A stretch of DNA of 64,000 bases from Gaiellasilicea sp963791905 (GCA_963791905.1 CAWBTX010000004.1:248001-312000), one strand, 5' to 3'. Positions 24,226-36,173 are shown, counted from the stretch's first letter. Made by a program: numbers and translations. The notes: generated by a model from the sequence alone, not told the origin.

Positions 24226-26257
24226 CGAGGGGCGACTGCCTCAGTGCGCTTGCCGCTCTGGAGCAGCTCTCGCCAACCCGCCAGGACGGCGTGCACCTGC
24301 TCGGCGCCGATGATGGGCTCCTCGGGCGCCGGTAGGGCCACGGGGTGGAGGATGAACGGGCGGGTCTGCGGCCCGCCGAGCCCACCGTGAAACGAGATCA
24401 GCTCCTCGAAAGCACAGCCTTCGTCGAGCTTGGGGTCGTAGAAGCTCCCGACCATGATGTCGGCGACGTGCGCGAAGCCGTCCGTGCGCAGTAGGTGCTG
24501 CGGCGCGGTCGGGGAGAACGGCGCCAGCGGATCGTCGCCTTCGACCGTCCCGTCGCGGAGATAGTGGGCGCCGGTCGCGCCGAGGACGACCGGGCCGCGC
24601 TCCGAGGAGCGGACGAGGAGCCAGCCGACATGGCGGATGCTCGCGGAGAGCCTGGATCAACCGCGGGTGCCGCTCGTCGATCTCCTCGAGCGTGAGCCGG
24701 CGCTTCTCCTCCATCAGCGAGACGAGTCCGAGGTTCCCCGAGCCGAGCACGACGACGGCGCGGTCGGACACGTCGTTCTTCGCCCGTTTGCCCTTCTGCT
24801 CGTCGGGTCGGCCAGTCGCCTCGCCGACGGCCAGGCCCACCATCGAGCTCTGCTCGTCGCCTCCGGGCACGTGCTCGACCGTCCCGTGCTCGAGCGAGCG
24901 CTCCACGAGCTCGTTGAGGCCGTAGCCGTTCCGCTGCTTGAAGGTCGCCCCCTGCGTCTGCCCGTGGTCGGAGAGCACGACGATCTGGTACGGCCGCGGC
25001 GCGTACCGGCGCGCGCGGTCGATGCGGCCGAACTGCTCGTCGAGCTTGCGCAGCGCCTCCAGCGTGTCCGCGCGCTCGAGGCCAGAGTGGTGCGCGACCT
25101 CGTCGTAGCTCGAGAAGGTGGCGTACACGGCGGGGCGGCCGCGCATCATGTCCGTGAGGACGCCGTAGACGATCAGGTCGCGGACGATCACGCACATCGC
25201 GCCGCGCATGAACGGGTAGATGCCGCCGCGGTGGCCCCGCGGCCGCACGTCGCGCCGACGCGCCCGGAGCGACGCCGTCCATTCCAGGATGACATCCCAC
25301 CCGAACAGGACGAGCGCGCGCGTGACGTTGAAGCCGTTCGCGAAGAAGGCGCGGTAGCCGGGGTTCGCCTTCTTCTCGGCCTCCATCCGGCTGACGGTGA
25401 GGATCACCTCCTCGGCCTCGCCCGAGAGCAGGTTGCCGCGGCTCGAGCCGCCGTCGAGGAGCAGGCCGATGCCGGTGGCGCGCTCGGCCTCGATCCGCGC
25501 GCAGTCGGCGGGCGCCGAGCAGGCGGTGAGCAGGCCGCTTTCCTTGTCCACCCAGCGGAACGCGGGGATGTCGTCGTTCGAGCCGAGCAGGATCCCGGCC
25601 TGACTCGCGCCGGTCTGCGAGGAGAGATCCGTCTCCCACTCGGTGAGATCGTGGGTTCCTTCCGCGACCCAGCGGGCCATCGTGGTCGCGTTGCCGTCCC
25701 GCATCGCACGCCGGAGCACGGGCAGCGCGAGCCCGTCGATCTCGAGGAAGATGATCCCGGGGACGTCCGTCTGCTCGCCGCCGCCCTGGCGGCGGGCGAT
25801 CCGCTGCACGACCCGCAGCGAGTAGTTGTCGTCGTCGTTCGTCCCGAAGATCACCTCGAGGACGAGGCTGACCGCGGCGACGAGCAGCGCCGCCAGCAGC
25901 GCCCAGCCGAAGTTGTCCACCGTGAAGGTGTTGTCCAGCAGGTCCGACGCGAGCTTGAGAACGAAGGCGTTGAGCGCCAGCACGAGCAGGAACCCGAGCG
26001 CGAGCATGAACGGGAGGCGCAGCGCCGCGAGCACGGGCGGCAGGAGTGCGTTCAGCACGGCCACGATGGCCGCGACCAGGAGCGCGCCGCCGGCGCCGGC
26101 GATGTCGACGCCCGGGAGGATCGCGGCGGCAACCCAAAGAGACGCGGCGGTGATCGATCCAGGCGAGCACGAGGCGGAGCGGCTTGAAACGGGGCCGCTC
26201 CGGTTGCCAGGTGACGGCCTCCCCGTACGACGACTGGCGTTGGGGCGTGGTCGTCAT
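24222..26257 (-). CDS. Membrane-anchored alkaline-phosphatase-superfamily protein, two frame breaks
   Basis: About 677 residues once two single-base insertions (near 24630 and 26154) are removed. Residues 20-120 form four helices like those of the phage-holin-4 family. The rest is a phosphodiesterase/nucleotide-pyrophosphatase-like domain: IIFLEIDGL (metal), the nucleophile region SSQTGASQAGILLGS, YDEVAHHSG and VVLSDHGQTQG (metal). Likely hydrolyses a phosphate or sulfate ester at the membrane surface. Start ATG 26257 overlaps the flippase stop (ATGA). It is not evidence of a prophage. Confidence 0.82.
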
Positions 26258-27393
26258 TCCGCGTCCTTCGCGGCGCGCTTCTCTTCCTTCTTCGCGGCGC
26301 GCTGCTCCTTCTGCTCGGCGACCTTGCCCTTGGCGTCGGTGTAGGACTGCCCGACGAGCAGCTTCCCGCCGGTCCAGCCGAAGACGCTGACCACGAGGAT
26401 GAGCGCGAGGGTGACGTTCCAGGCTGTCGTGATCAGCTGCTGCGCGGTCGAGTAGTTGACTGCGGTGTTGTTGGGGACGTCGCAGCAGACGTCCAGCGCG
26501 AGCGCGTTCGTCGCCTGGGTGATCCCGACCGCACCGGGCGTGAAGGAGACGACGTTGGCCAGCGAGCCCGATCCGGTCACCCACATGACCGATTCGAAGG
26601 TGACCGGGATCGCGAACGCGGCCAGGAAGATCGCGATCACCGTCAACTTGCACAACCACGACAGAAGTGAGGGCAGAAACGCGCGGGTGAAGTACTCCTT
26701 CGGGCGGGAGAGGATCGCGCCGCCCTGCTTCGCCTGGAGCCAGAGCTTCTTGACCTGCTTCCAGAAGATGCGGGCGAGGAGGACGATCAGCACGGCGCCG
26801 CCCACGGCGATCACGATCGAGGTGACCGGGTTCTCGGAGACGTTGCCCAGGTTCTCGGTGAACGAGCCCGGCACTGAGAGGAACAGGTAGAGGTAGACGA
26901 AGGTGCCCGCGATCGTGAAGAAGATCTTCTGCACGAGATACGCGGCGATGGAACCCGCGAAGGTGCAGGCCGGAATGATGGCGACGAACATGACCAGCGT
27001 CACAAAGGTGCCGATGTTCGCGGGCAGGAAGTTGTTCATCGCCACTCCGACCGCGTAGGCGGTCACGATCGGCCAGAACTCGACCTGACCGGGATAGGCC
27101 GCTCGCAGGATGCCGTAGTACGAGAGCCCGGCGAAGAACGTCTGACCGGTCTGGAAGGCGAGGCCGGCGACGATGTAGCCGGTGGGAACCGCCTTGATCT
27201 GTTCCCAGAGGTCCCTCAGCCAGGCAATGACATCGACGCCGAGCAGCTGCAGGACGACAAGGGCGAGTGCGATCCCCACCAGCCAGCCGCCGATCTTGAC
27301 GAGCCGTCTGCGCCGGGATGGGTCCCGGAACGGCAGGACGGCGTGCTGCGGCCCTGACGGAGCCTCGGTGACAGCCGGGTCAATTGTGCTCAG
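26254..27393 (-). CDS. Flippase-like integral membrane protein (UPF0104 family) 2
   Basis: Up to 379 residues. Family blocks include AVGVAMNNFLPANIGTFVTL and VVSFTPGAVGITQATNALA; the C-terminus is Lys/Glu/Ala rich. A GTG at 27279 would start inside the first helix, so I extend to a CTG at 27393 with AAGGA upstream, giving an N-terminus MSTIDPAVTEAPSG. The true start codon is uncertain. First gene of the operon ending at 22772. A weak B site lies 56 bp upstream. Confidence 0.8.
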   Translation of the reverse strand: MSTIDPAVTEAPSGPQHAVLPFRDPSRRRRLVKIGGWLVGIALALVVLQLLGVDVIAWLRDLWEQIKAVPTGYIVAGLAFQTGQTFFAGLSYYGILRAAYPGQVEFWPIVTAYAVGVAMNNFLPANIGTFVTLVMFVAIIPACTFAGSIAAYLVQKIFFTIAGTFVYLYLFLSVPGSFTENLGNVSENPVTSIVIAVGGAVLIVLLARIFWKQVKKLWLQAKQGGAILSRPKEYFTRAFLPSLLSWLCKLTVIAIFLAAFAIPVTFESVMWVTGSGSLANVVSFTPGAVGITQATNALALDVCCDVPNNTAVNYSTAQQLITTAWNVTLALILVVSVFGWTGGKLLVGQSYTDAKGKVAEQKEQRAAKKEEKRAAKDAE

Positions 27394-27448
27394 ATCTCGT
27401 CCTTCCGTCGGGAATGCGGCCAGCTTCCCGCAGCCGGCGGACTGAAAG

Positions 27449-27470
27449 CATCATCCAAAACGTGTGAATT
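27449..27470. promoter_or_regulatory. Weak B site before flippase 2
   Basis: CATCATCC, AAAAC, GTGTGAATT: the left half is perfect and the right half partial. It lies in the gap between the divergent flippase and ClC genes. A second imperfect palindrome (TTCATG..., 27488-27509) is beside it. Confidence 0.45.
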
Positions 27471-27546
27471 CCCAAATACAGGTCGGATTCATGCCCTCGG
27501 GGTGATGAAAACCGGCGTGGGAGTGAGTTCGATTGCGGTCTCACCG

Positions 27547-28819
27547 ATGCCTGAGGCCGCCTCGACACGCGACGTCCTGACGCGTTCCCCCGGGTTCTGG
27601 CTGATCGTGCGCCACGCCATCGTGTTCGGCGTCGTGCTCGGCCTTCGCCGCGCTGGCGTTTCTGGCACTGGTGGAGGGCGGCACCGACCTCTGGTTCACG
27701 CTTCCCGAGGACCCCGGATGGCTCGACGGGAGCCTCTGGTGGGTGGCGGTGACCGCGGGCGCCGGCCTGCTCGTCGGCGTGCTGCGTCGCTTGTTTCGCG
27801 TCCCGCTCAAGCTGGCGGGCACGGTCCAGGAGCTCGAGGACCAGCGGGTCGAGCCCTCCACGGTGCCGGGGGCGGTTGCCGTCTCGCTGGTGTCGCTGGC
27901 GGGTGGGGCGAGCCTCGGGCCCGAGGACGCACTGGGGAAGATGGGGGGCGGGCTGGGAACCTGGGTCTCGGAGCGGCAGAAGTTCAGCGAGGACGTGCGC
28001 GCGACGAACACGCTCAGTGGGATGTCAGCGGCGTACGGGGGCCTGTTGTCATCTCCGATCCTGGCGTCGATTCTCACGCTCGAGGTCGCGCGTCCACAGG
28101 CGGCACGCTTCCGCTTCGCCGACACGCTGGTCGCAGGTCTGCTGGCGTCCACGGTCGCGTTCGCTGTGTACTTTCCGATCGCGGGATCGACGTTCGTCGG
28201 GCTCTACGCGCTGCCGTCGTACGAGTATGAGGACTGGCAGTTGCTCGCGGCCGTTCCCCTCGGCCTCGTCGCCGGCGCGCTCGCGCTGATCACAGCCGTC
28301 GCGATCGGGGTCATGATGAAACTCACCGCTCCGCTCGCGAGGTTCACCGTCCTGCGGCCGGTCATCGGTGGAATCGCCTTCGGGCTCGTCGGCGTCGCGC
28401 TGCCGCTGACGCTGTTCACCGGAACCGATCAGCTCACGACCGTGATCCAGGACGGGGCGGCGCTCGGCGCCGGTCTGTTGATCGCGGTCGTGTTCGCGAA
28501 GATCCTCGTGTTCGCGCTCTGTGAGGCCACCGGCTTCGTGGGTGGGCCGTTCCTCGTGATGCTGTTCATCGGCGGCACGGCCGGGGTAACCGCCCACGTG
28601 CTGATCCCGGGGCTGCCGGAGGGCCTCGCGTTCGCAGCGATGTTCGCCGCCCTCCCGGGGGCGCTCGTCGCCGTTCCCTTCTCGCTGATCCTGCTCGCCG
28701 CCCTCACGACCCAGATCGGCACGCTGCAGATCGCGCCGGTCGCCGTCGCGGTGCTCACGGCATACCTCGCCGTCTCTGGATCCGGCGCGCTCATGTCCCT
28801 GGCGCGCAGGCGGGGCTAG
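27547..28819 (+). CDS. ClC-type chloride channel/antiporter, one frame break
   Basis: About 423 residues after removing one extra C near 27641 (GGCCTTCGCC). The conserved GGASLGPEDALGKMGGG block matches the ClC GxxxGPE region. Further helices include FGLVGVALPLTLFTGT and EATGFVGGPFLVMLFIGG. I prefer the ATG at 27547; starts at 27502/27505 lie inside the palindrome at 27488-27509. It moves Cl- or exchanges it for H+. Confidence 0.85.
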
Positions 28820-30461
28820 CGCGCCCGTGAGGCGGTACTCAGCTCGACGACCTCGTCAACGAGGTCGAGACCTTCAGGACGGTGCGTGATCAGCAGGACC
28901 GAGCGGTCGTCCGGCGGCTTCGAGGAGGTCGCGCACGAGCGCCTCGGCGGTCTCCGTGTCGAGGTGCGCCGTCGGCTCGTCGAGCACGAGGACGGGCGCG
29001 TCGGACAGGAGCGCACGCGCGATCGTCAGCCGCTGGTGCTGGCCGCCTGAGAGGGTCGCACCCTCCTCGCCGACGAGCGTGTCGAGCCCTTCGGGCAGTG
29101 ACGCCACCCACGCACCGATCCGCGCGCGGTCGAGAGCGTCCTCGAGCTCCTCGTCGGACGCTCCCGGGCGTGCGAGGCTGAGGTTGGCGCGGATCGTCGA
29201 GTTGAAGACGTGCGCGTCCTGGCCGGCGAGCGCGAAGGTGCGCCGCACATCGTGCTGGCGGAGCTCGCGGACGTCGCGCCCTCCGATCGTCACGCGACCC
29301 TCCTCGGGATCGAGGAAGCGGAGCATCAGGTTGGCGACCGTCGTCTTGCCGGCGCCGCTCGGGCCGACGAGCGCGACCCGGCGACCAGGCTCGAGCCGAA
29401 GGTCGAAGTCGCACAGCACGGCCGGGGCGTCGGGGGCGTAGCGGGCGGTCACTCCCTCGAAGGCCACGGTCGCGTCGCGCGGCGCCGGCTGGGGCTCGGA
29501 CGGGATCGCGTACGGCCGGCTCGCGGTCGGCGAGCTCGAGCACCCGGCGGCCCGCTGCGATCGTCGCCGAGAGCTCTCTGGCGGCGACCCGCAGCGGCGC
29601 GACGCTGTCGAACGACGCCAGCGCGAGCAACGCGAGCGTCGCCACGAGCACCCGGTCGATCGACGCCTGAGCCGCCACCGCGAGCACGCCCGCGACGGTC
29701 GAGCCGGCGATCACGAGCGAGAGGCCCTCGGCGACCCCGGCCGAAAGAGCATCGCGCCGGCCGAGGCGCGCGAGCTCGTCGCTCCTTGCCCGCACCCGCG
29801 CGAGCGTGTCCGCCTCCCGTCCGTAGACGACGAGCTCCGGTGCGCCGCGGAGCAGCTCGACGAGCTCGGCAGTGAGCTCGGCGCGGGCCGCAGCCTGGCG
29901 GCTTCCGGCCGCACGGTTCAGCGCCGCTGCAAGCGCCGGCACGACCACGCCGGCGAGGAGGAGCCCGGCTGCGAGGATCACGGCGGCGGCCGGGAGGAAC
30001 GCCGCGGTGAGGCCGACGCAGGCCGCGCCGACGACGAGCGCGACGAGCGGCGGGGTGAGGCCGCGCACGTAGAGGCCCTGAAGCGAGTCGACATCCCCCA
30101 CCATGCGGCCGAGCAGCTCGCCGCTCCGGTAGCCCTCGAGCCGGCCGGGTGCGAGCGGCTCGATGCGCTCGTAGAACCGCGAGCGGATCCGACCAAGGGC
30201 CCTGAGCGCGACGTCGTGGGAGGCGAGCCGCTCGAGGTAGCGCGCGACCGGCCGCGCGAGGCCGAAGAAGCGGACCGCGACGATCGTCACCGTCAGCGAG
30301 AGGATCGGCGGCTGCTCGGCGGCGCGGGAGATCAGGTACCCGGCCGCCGTCATCAGCCCGACGCCGCAGCCGACCGCCAGCACGCCGAGCGCTGCCGCGA
30401 GCGCGATCCGACGCGGGGGCACCGAGGCGAAGTCGACGAGCCTGCGGAGCGTCCCGGTCAT
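28816..30461 (-). CDS. cydC: CydC-like ABC transporter half, two frame breaks
   Basis: About 547 residues when insertions near 28915 and 29508 are removed. An N-terminal six-helix domain is followed by an ATPase with Walker A GPSGAGKTT, signature LSGGQHQRLTIARA and Walker B VLVLDEPT. CydDC exports reduced thiols (glutathione or cysteine) and is needed to assemble cytochrome bd. Start ATG overlaps the cydD stop (ATGA). Last gene of cydABDC. Confidence 0.88.
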
Positions 30462-32129
30462 GCCGCGACCGCCGCGACCTCGGCGATCCGCCCTCCCTGC
30501 AGGCGCAGGACCCGGTCTGCCTGCGCGGCGAGGTCGAGACCGTGGACGATCAGGAGGACCGTGCAGCCCGGCCGCACCCGCTCGACCGCCTCGCTCACGA
30601 CCCGGGCGCTCACCGGATCGAGGTTGGCGGTCGGCTCGTCGAGGATGAGGAGCGCCGGGTCCCTCAGGAACGCGCGCGCGAGCGCGATTCGCTGCATCTC
30701 GCCGGCCGAGAGCGGCCTGCCGCCCTCGCCGACGATCGTCCGGTAGCCGGCGGGAAGGTCCCCGATGAACTCGTCGGCGCCGGCCAGCCTCGCCGCGTCG
30801 GCGACGGCGTGATCGGCGGCGTCTGCGTGGCCGAGCCGAATGTTGTCGGCGACGCTGCCGCGAAAGATCGTCGGACGCTGCGGCACCCACGCGACCTGCG
30901 TCCGCCACGTCTCGGCCGAGCAGCCGCCGAGGTCCACGCCGTCCACGGTGACCCGCCCGCGCGTCGGCTCCAGCAGTCGCAGAAGCAGCGCGGCGATCGT
31001 GCTCTTGCCGCTGCCGCTCGCGCCGACGAGGGCGACGGTCTCGCCTGCGCGCAGCTCGAGGTCGACCCGGTCGAGGACGAGGCCCGGTCGGGCGGGATAG
31101 GCGAACGAGACGCCTTCGAGCCGAACGGTGCTCCCGTGCGCCTGCGGCGCCGGGGCGACGGCGGGCCGGCTCGAGCCGTCGCCGTCGACGAGATCGAGCA
31201 GCCGCCCGGACACGGCGAGACCGTCCGCGCTCGCGTGGAACTGCGCTGCGAGGTTGCGCAACGGGAGATAGAGCTCGGGAGCGAGCACGAGCACGGTCAG
31301 GCCGGCCTCGAAGCCGATCCCACCCTCGACGAGACGCACGCCGACGGTCACGGCGACGAGCGCGATGCCCAGCGTCGCCGCGAGCTCGAGCACCGCCCCC
31401 GAGAGGAACGCGATCCGCAGTGTCGCCATCGTCGTGCGGCGGTATGCCTCGCTCACCGCCCTGATCTGCGCCGTCTGCGCCTCGCCGCGGTTGAACGCCC
31501 GGAGCGTCGGCAGGCCACGCACCACGTCGAGGAAATGTGAAGACAGGAGCGCGAGGGTCTGCCAGCGCTCGCGGGCCCGGCGCTCCGTGTAGCGGCCGAC
31601 GAGCCACATGAAGACCGGCACGAGCGGCAGCGTCAGCAGCATGATCCCGGCGGAGATCAGGTCGATCGTGGCGACGAAGACGAGCACGGCGACCGGGACG
31701 ACGACGGCGAGAGTCGCCTGCGGCAGGTACCGGGCGAACGTCGTCTCGAGCGCGTCGGCGCCGGACACGGCAACGGTGGCCACCTCCGCGCTCTCGGCGC
31801 CGTCGAGCGCCGTCGGCCGGTCACGGAGCCGCCGCTCGACCAGGTCCAGCCGCAGCGCCGCCAGCACGTCCGTCGCCGCCCGCGCGCCGAGGACCTCGAA
31901 GCCCCAGGCGGCCGCTCCCCGGCCGACCGTGGCCGCGACGAGCAGTGCGAGCGGCACGGTGACGTCCGCGAGAGAGGCGCCGCCGAAAGCGCGGGCCGCA
32001 ACGGTCGCGATCATGACGGCCTGGACGAGCACGAGCAGCGCCCGCCACGACGGCGAGGACGACGTCGGCGGCGAGCAGCGTCCGCACGGTTCGCCCGCGG
32101 CGAAGGAGTCGCGGGTCGACGACGCGCAT
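30458..32129 (-). CDS. cydD: CydD-like ABC transporter half, one frame break
   Basis: About 556 residues with one insertion near 32040. The membrane domain contains YLPQATLAVVVPVAVLVFV. The ATPase has Walker A GASGSGKST, signature LSAGEMQRIALARA and LLILDEPT. Partner of CydC; starts 7 bases after the cydB stop. Confidence 0.88.
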
Positions 32130-32136
32130 CGCCGCC

Positions 32137-33179
32137 CTAGGTCTCTCGCGGCACGAGGTCGACCGGCGCGGCAACCTCCTCGCCGGACAGGCGCGCGCGG
32201 AAGACGTAGTACGTCCAGCCCTGGTAGAGCAGGATCAAGGGCGTGACGATCAGCGCCACGACGCTCATCACCTTGAGCGTGTAGTGCGCCGAGGAGGCGT
32301 CGTCGACGGTGAGGCTGTTGGCGAAGTCGTTGCTGGCGACCATGACGCGCGGGTAGAGGCTCGTGAAGATCGTGGCCACGACGAGAAAGGCGCCGGCCGC
32401 CGTGAGCACGAACGCCCAGCCGCTGCGGGCGAGCCGCACGCAGACGACGGCGCCGACGCAGTGCCGCGATCGCGAGCAGCGCGGGCAGCAGCGGCGGGAA
32501 GACGTCCTTGTCGTTGCGGTCGACCGCGACCGCGACCGTCCAGATCAGGAACCCCGCGCCGACGACGGCCGTCGCGATCGAGAGCCGACCTGCGGCCGCC
32601 GCGGCGCGGCGGCACAGCTCGCCGGTCGTGCGCAGCGTGAGGTAGGTCGCGCCGTGGAACGCGAACAGCAGCACGACCGCGACCCCGCCGAGCAGCGTGT
32701 ACAGGTTGAACAGGTCCCAGAAGGTGCCGTCGAAGTCCCCGCTGGAGTTGATCGGCACGCCGTAGAGCAGGTTCGAGAACGCGACACCCCAGATCAGGGC
32801 GGCGCCGAGGCTGCCGATCGTGTTCGCCCAGGCCCAGAGGCCGAGCCAGCGCGAGTCCTCGTGCCGCTCGCGCCACTCGAACGAGAGCACGCGCACGATC
32901 AGGAACACCAGCAGCAGCAGCAGCGCGATGTAGAAGCCGGAGAACATCGTCGCGTACCAGGCCGGGAAGGCGGCGAACATCGCGGCGCCGGCGATCACGA
33001 GCCACACCTCGTTGCCGTCCCACACGGGGCCGATCGTGCGGAACATCGTGCTGCGCTCCTCCTCGTTGCGCGGCAGGAACGGCAGCAGCAGCCCGACGCC
33101 GAAGTCGAATCCCTCGAGCACGAAGTAGGCGGCGAAGAAGAAGCAGACCAGGCAGAACCAGAGGACTTGGTAGGTCCAT
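32137..33179 (-). CDS. cydB: Cytochrome bd ubiquinol oxidase subunit II, two frame breaks
   Basis: About 346 residues. An extra C near 33169 separates the start MDLQ from VLWFC and the conserved FVLEGFDFGVGLLLPF. A second insertion near 32450 precedes RSGWAFVLTAAGAFLVVAT. RTIGPVWDGNEVWL is the typical CydB block. It begins one base after the cydA stop. Confidence 0.9.
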
Positions 33180-33180
33180 C

Positions 33181-34577
33181 TCAGTATCCGATCGCAGGCA
33201 TCGGGGTCTCTCCGTCTCGTCGCGGTCGAGCTCGGGCGGGTCGAGCTTCGCGTAGCGGCGCATCAGCCAGATGTCGAGCACGAGCAGCAGCAGGTAGAGG
33301 CCGACGAACACGACGAGGCTGAACGCGAGCATGGTCGAGGAGACCGCCGGCGAGTGCGCGTCGGCGGTCTTGAGCAGCCCCTGCACGATCCACGGCTGCC
33401 GGCCCATCTCGGTCAGGATCCAACCCGCCGTCGCGGCGAGGAACGGAAACGCGATCGCGACGATCGCCGTCCGGTGGAACCAGCGCGCCCGCTCGAGCTT
33501 CTGCTTCCAGTAGAGCCAGGCGCCGACGGCGGCCACGAGGAACATCAGCACCCCCAGGTAGGCCATCACCCGCATCGACCAGTAGATCACGCGCACGTTC
33601 GGCATGTAGTTGCCGGGGCCGTACTGGCTCTCCTCCTGCGCCTGGAGCTGATTGAGGCCCTGCACCTCACCTTTGAACGAGCCGGTGGCCATGTACGAGA
33701 GGACTCGCGGGACCGTGATCGAGAAGCTGGGGGTTTGATCCTGCTCGGTGAACCCGCCGAACTGGATGAGCGAGAAACCGCATGGCTGGCAGGTGTCCCA
33801 CTGCGCCTCGGAGGCGGCGATCTTCATGCTCTGCGCGCTCGTCACGGCCTCGCCGAAGCGGTTGCCGACGATGAGCTGGAGGAGCGTGACCGGCACCGCC
33901 ACGATCAGCGCCAGCTTCGCCGCCTTGCGGAAGAGGTCGACGTCCCGGCCGCGCAGGAAGTGCCAGCAGCAGATTCCCAGCATGATGATCGACCCGAAGA
34001 TCAGGCCGGCGAGGATCGTGTGCAGGTACGCGCGGAGCGCGAACCCGTTGGACAGAAGCGCCCAAAAGCTCGTGAGGTGCGCCTCGCCGTCCACGATCTT
34101 GTACCCGACAGGGTGCTGCATCCACGAGTTCGCGACCAGGATGAAGAACGCCGACAGCCACGATCCGGCCACGGCGATCCACAGCGTCGCCAGGTGCACG
34201 CGCGGCGACAGGCGGTTCCAGCCGAAGATCCAGAGACCGAGGAACGTCGCCTCGAGCATGAACGCTGCGAGCCCCTCGATCGCGAGCGGCGCGCCGAAGA
34301 TGTTGCCGACGAACTTCGAGTAGACCGACCAGTTCATCCCGAACTGGAACTCCTGCACGAGGCCGGTGGCGACGCCGATCGCGAAGTTGATCAGGAAGAG
34401 CGTGCCGAAGAAGTGCGTCAGCCGTAGCCAGCGCTCGTCCCGCGTCCGGTGCCACATGGTCTGCATGACCGCCACGAGCGGCCCCAGCCCGAGCGTCAGC
34501 GGCACGAAGAAGAAGTGGTAGATCGAAGTGGTCGCGAACTGGATCCGCGCGAGATCGACCACCGTGTCCGCGAGCAT
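33181..34577 (-). CDS. cydA: Cytochrome bd ubiquinol oxidase subunit I, one frame break near the end
   Basis: About 465 residues. A canonical start (LARIQFATTSIYHFFFVPLT) with the heme-ligand His near residue 20 and the GRQPW block. Quinol oxidase with very high O2 affinity. A frame change near 33213 restores the ending TPMPAIGY. A 13-codon mini-frame (34583-34624) and a B site (34689) lie upstream. Confidence 0.92.
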
Positions 34578-34582
34578 GCTCG

Positions 34583-34624
34583 TCAGGGCCCGGTCACGTC
34601 GTCGTCGAACTCGTCACTCGCCAT
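34583..34624 (-). CDS. 13-residue leader frame before cydA
   Basis: MASDEFDDDVTGP with a strong upstream GGGAGGAAGCC. It stops 5 bases before the cydA ATG (TGACGAGCATG), while cydA itself has a weak ribosome-binding site. This suggests translational coupling. It is acidic and has no helix, so it is not a CydX homolog. Unproven. Confidence 0.35.
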   Translation of the reverse strand: MASDEFDDDVTGP

Positions 34625-34888
34625 GGCTTCCTCCCGCGTCTCGGGCCGGGGATGCACGGCGATTCTTCCGCTCTGAGCCGGGCCGTCACATCGCCCAGAG
34701 AGGATGATTCCTCCCCGTCGCCCGGGCTGACTACCTCAGCTTCGCCAACGCGACTGCGTTCAGCCCGACCGATGTGATGCCGTGTGCCGTGGGCAGATCG
34801 TCAGCACGGAGGCAGGCGGTGATCTCGCTCGCGATCCTCGGCCTCGTGATCGCACGGGCCGTGAACGTCTTCTCGTAGCCGGTCGCCG
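34625..34888. promoter_or_regulatory. Gap between ndh and cydA
   Basis: Contains the B site 34689-34710 close to the cydA end. The remaining 178 bases toward ndh hold no gene that I can support. A 35-codon plus-strand frame with one hydrophobic stretch near 34771-34878 has no ribosome-binding site. Confidence 0.5.
34689..34710. promoter_or_regulatory. B site before cydA
   Basis: CATCGCCC, AGAGA, GGATGATTC. It is 65 bp upstream of the mini-frame start and 112 bp upstream of cydA. Confidence 0.65.
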
Positions 34889-36152
34889 CTATGCCTCGAC
34901 CGAGATCCGGGCGGCACGATCGCGCGTGAATCCGGCCCAGGTCCAGTCGACGACCGCCTTCGCGCGATCCTCCCCGGTGGAGAGGAGCGCCAGGTGGACG
35001 GCGCCCCAGGCCAGGAAGGCAACCCGGCCGTGCAGCGTCTTCCCCCGCGGCAGCTGGACGACCGCGGCTCCCGGACCGATCGTCGCCATCGTGCCCTTGT
35101 CGTGGTAGCGGAACGGCTCGGTGTCCTTCCCCGCCACGAGGTGGGCGATGTTCTCGCCCGCCTGCGCTCCGGCCTGGAGCGCGACGGAGCCAAGCTGGGG
35201 CAGCACCTCGTCGGACTTCGTGTCGGTGATCCAGGCGATGTCGCCGATCGCGAACACCTCCGGGTGGCCCGCGATGCTGAGATCAGGCTCGGCTGCAACC
35301 CGGTTGCCTCGTTCGAGCTCGAGGCCGAGCTCCGACGCGATCGGGTTCGCCTGCAGCCCTGCCCCCCAGACGAGCGTGTGCGCGTCGAGCACCTTCCCTG
35401 ACTTGAGCGTGACCCGGGTCGGCTCGACCGACTCGACGATCTCGCCGAGCAGGACCTCGACGCCGCTTTCCTCGAGCGTCTTGTGGGTGTACTCGCGGAG
35501 GTTCTCCTTGAACATCCCGAAGAGGTGCGGGGAGGCCTCGACGAGCGTGATGCGCGCATGCTCGGCCGGACATGTCCGGGTAGTCCTCGGAGAAGTTGGA
35601 GGAGTAGAGCTCAGCGAGCGCGCCCGCGCTCTCGACGCCGGTCGGGCCGCCGCCGACGACGACGATGTGCAGCGCGCCGTCCTCGGCCAGCGCCGCGTCC
35701 TTGTCCGCCGCCTCCCACTTGCCGAGCACGTGCTCCTTGAGGCGAACGGCGTCGGCGAGCGTGTACATCGGGAACGCGTGCTCGGGGGCGCCGCCGGCGC
35801 CGAAGAAGTTGACCTCGGCGCCGAGTGCGAGCACGAGGTAGTCGTAGGCGAGCGGCGCCATCTCGGCGAACTGCACCTCGCGCTTGGCCAGGTCGACGCC
35901 CGTGACGGTGTCCACGTGGACTCTGACGTTCGCCTGGTCGTGGAAGAGGTCGCGCAGCGGATGCCCGACCGCGGACGGCTCGAGCAGCGCGGTGGCGACC
36001 TGGTAGAGGAGCGGCTGAAAGGTGTGGTAGTCGTGCTTGTCGACGATCACGACGTCGACGTCCGCCTTCTTGAGCTCTCGCGCCGCGCCGATGCCCGCGA
36101 AGCCTCCTCCGAGGATCAGGACGCGCGGGCGGGACTGCACCTCACTCGACAT
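34889..36152 (-). CDS. ndh: Type II NADH dehydrogenase (NDH-2), one frame break
   Basis: About 420 residues after removing one extra G near 35572 (TCCGGCCGAG). Two dinucleotide folds are seen: LILGGGFAGIGAA for FAD and VVVGGGPTGVESAGAL for NADH. AIGDIAW is the typical FAD-end motif. It feeds electrons from NADH to quinone without proton pumping and fits the cytochrome bd operon downstream. A B site is 44 bp upstream. Confidence 0.9.
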
Positions 36153-36173
36153 CAGCCACCTCCGAGCTTCAAC

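Noticed and set aside
24222..26257. Phage holin, hence a prophage
   Set aside because: The holin-like helices are the N-terminal part of a chromosomal AP-superfamily protein; no phage genes, att sites or integrase nearby.
34771..34878. 35-codon plus-strand frame with one hydrophobic stretch
   Set aside because: No ribosome-binding site, and it lies next to a GC-rich antisense region; CydX-like proteins would be expected within the cyd operon on the other strand.
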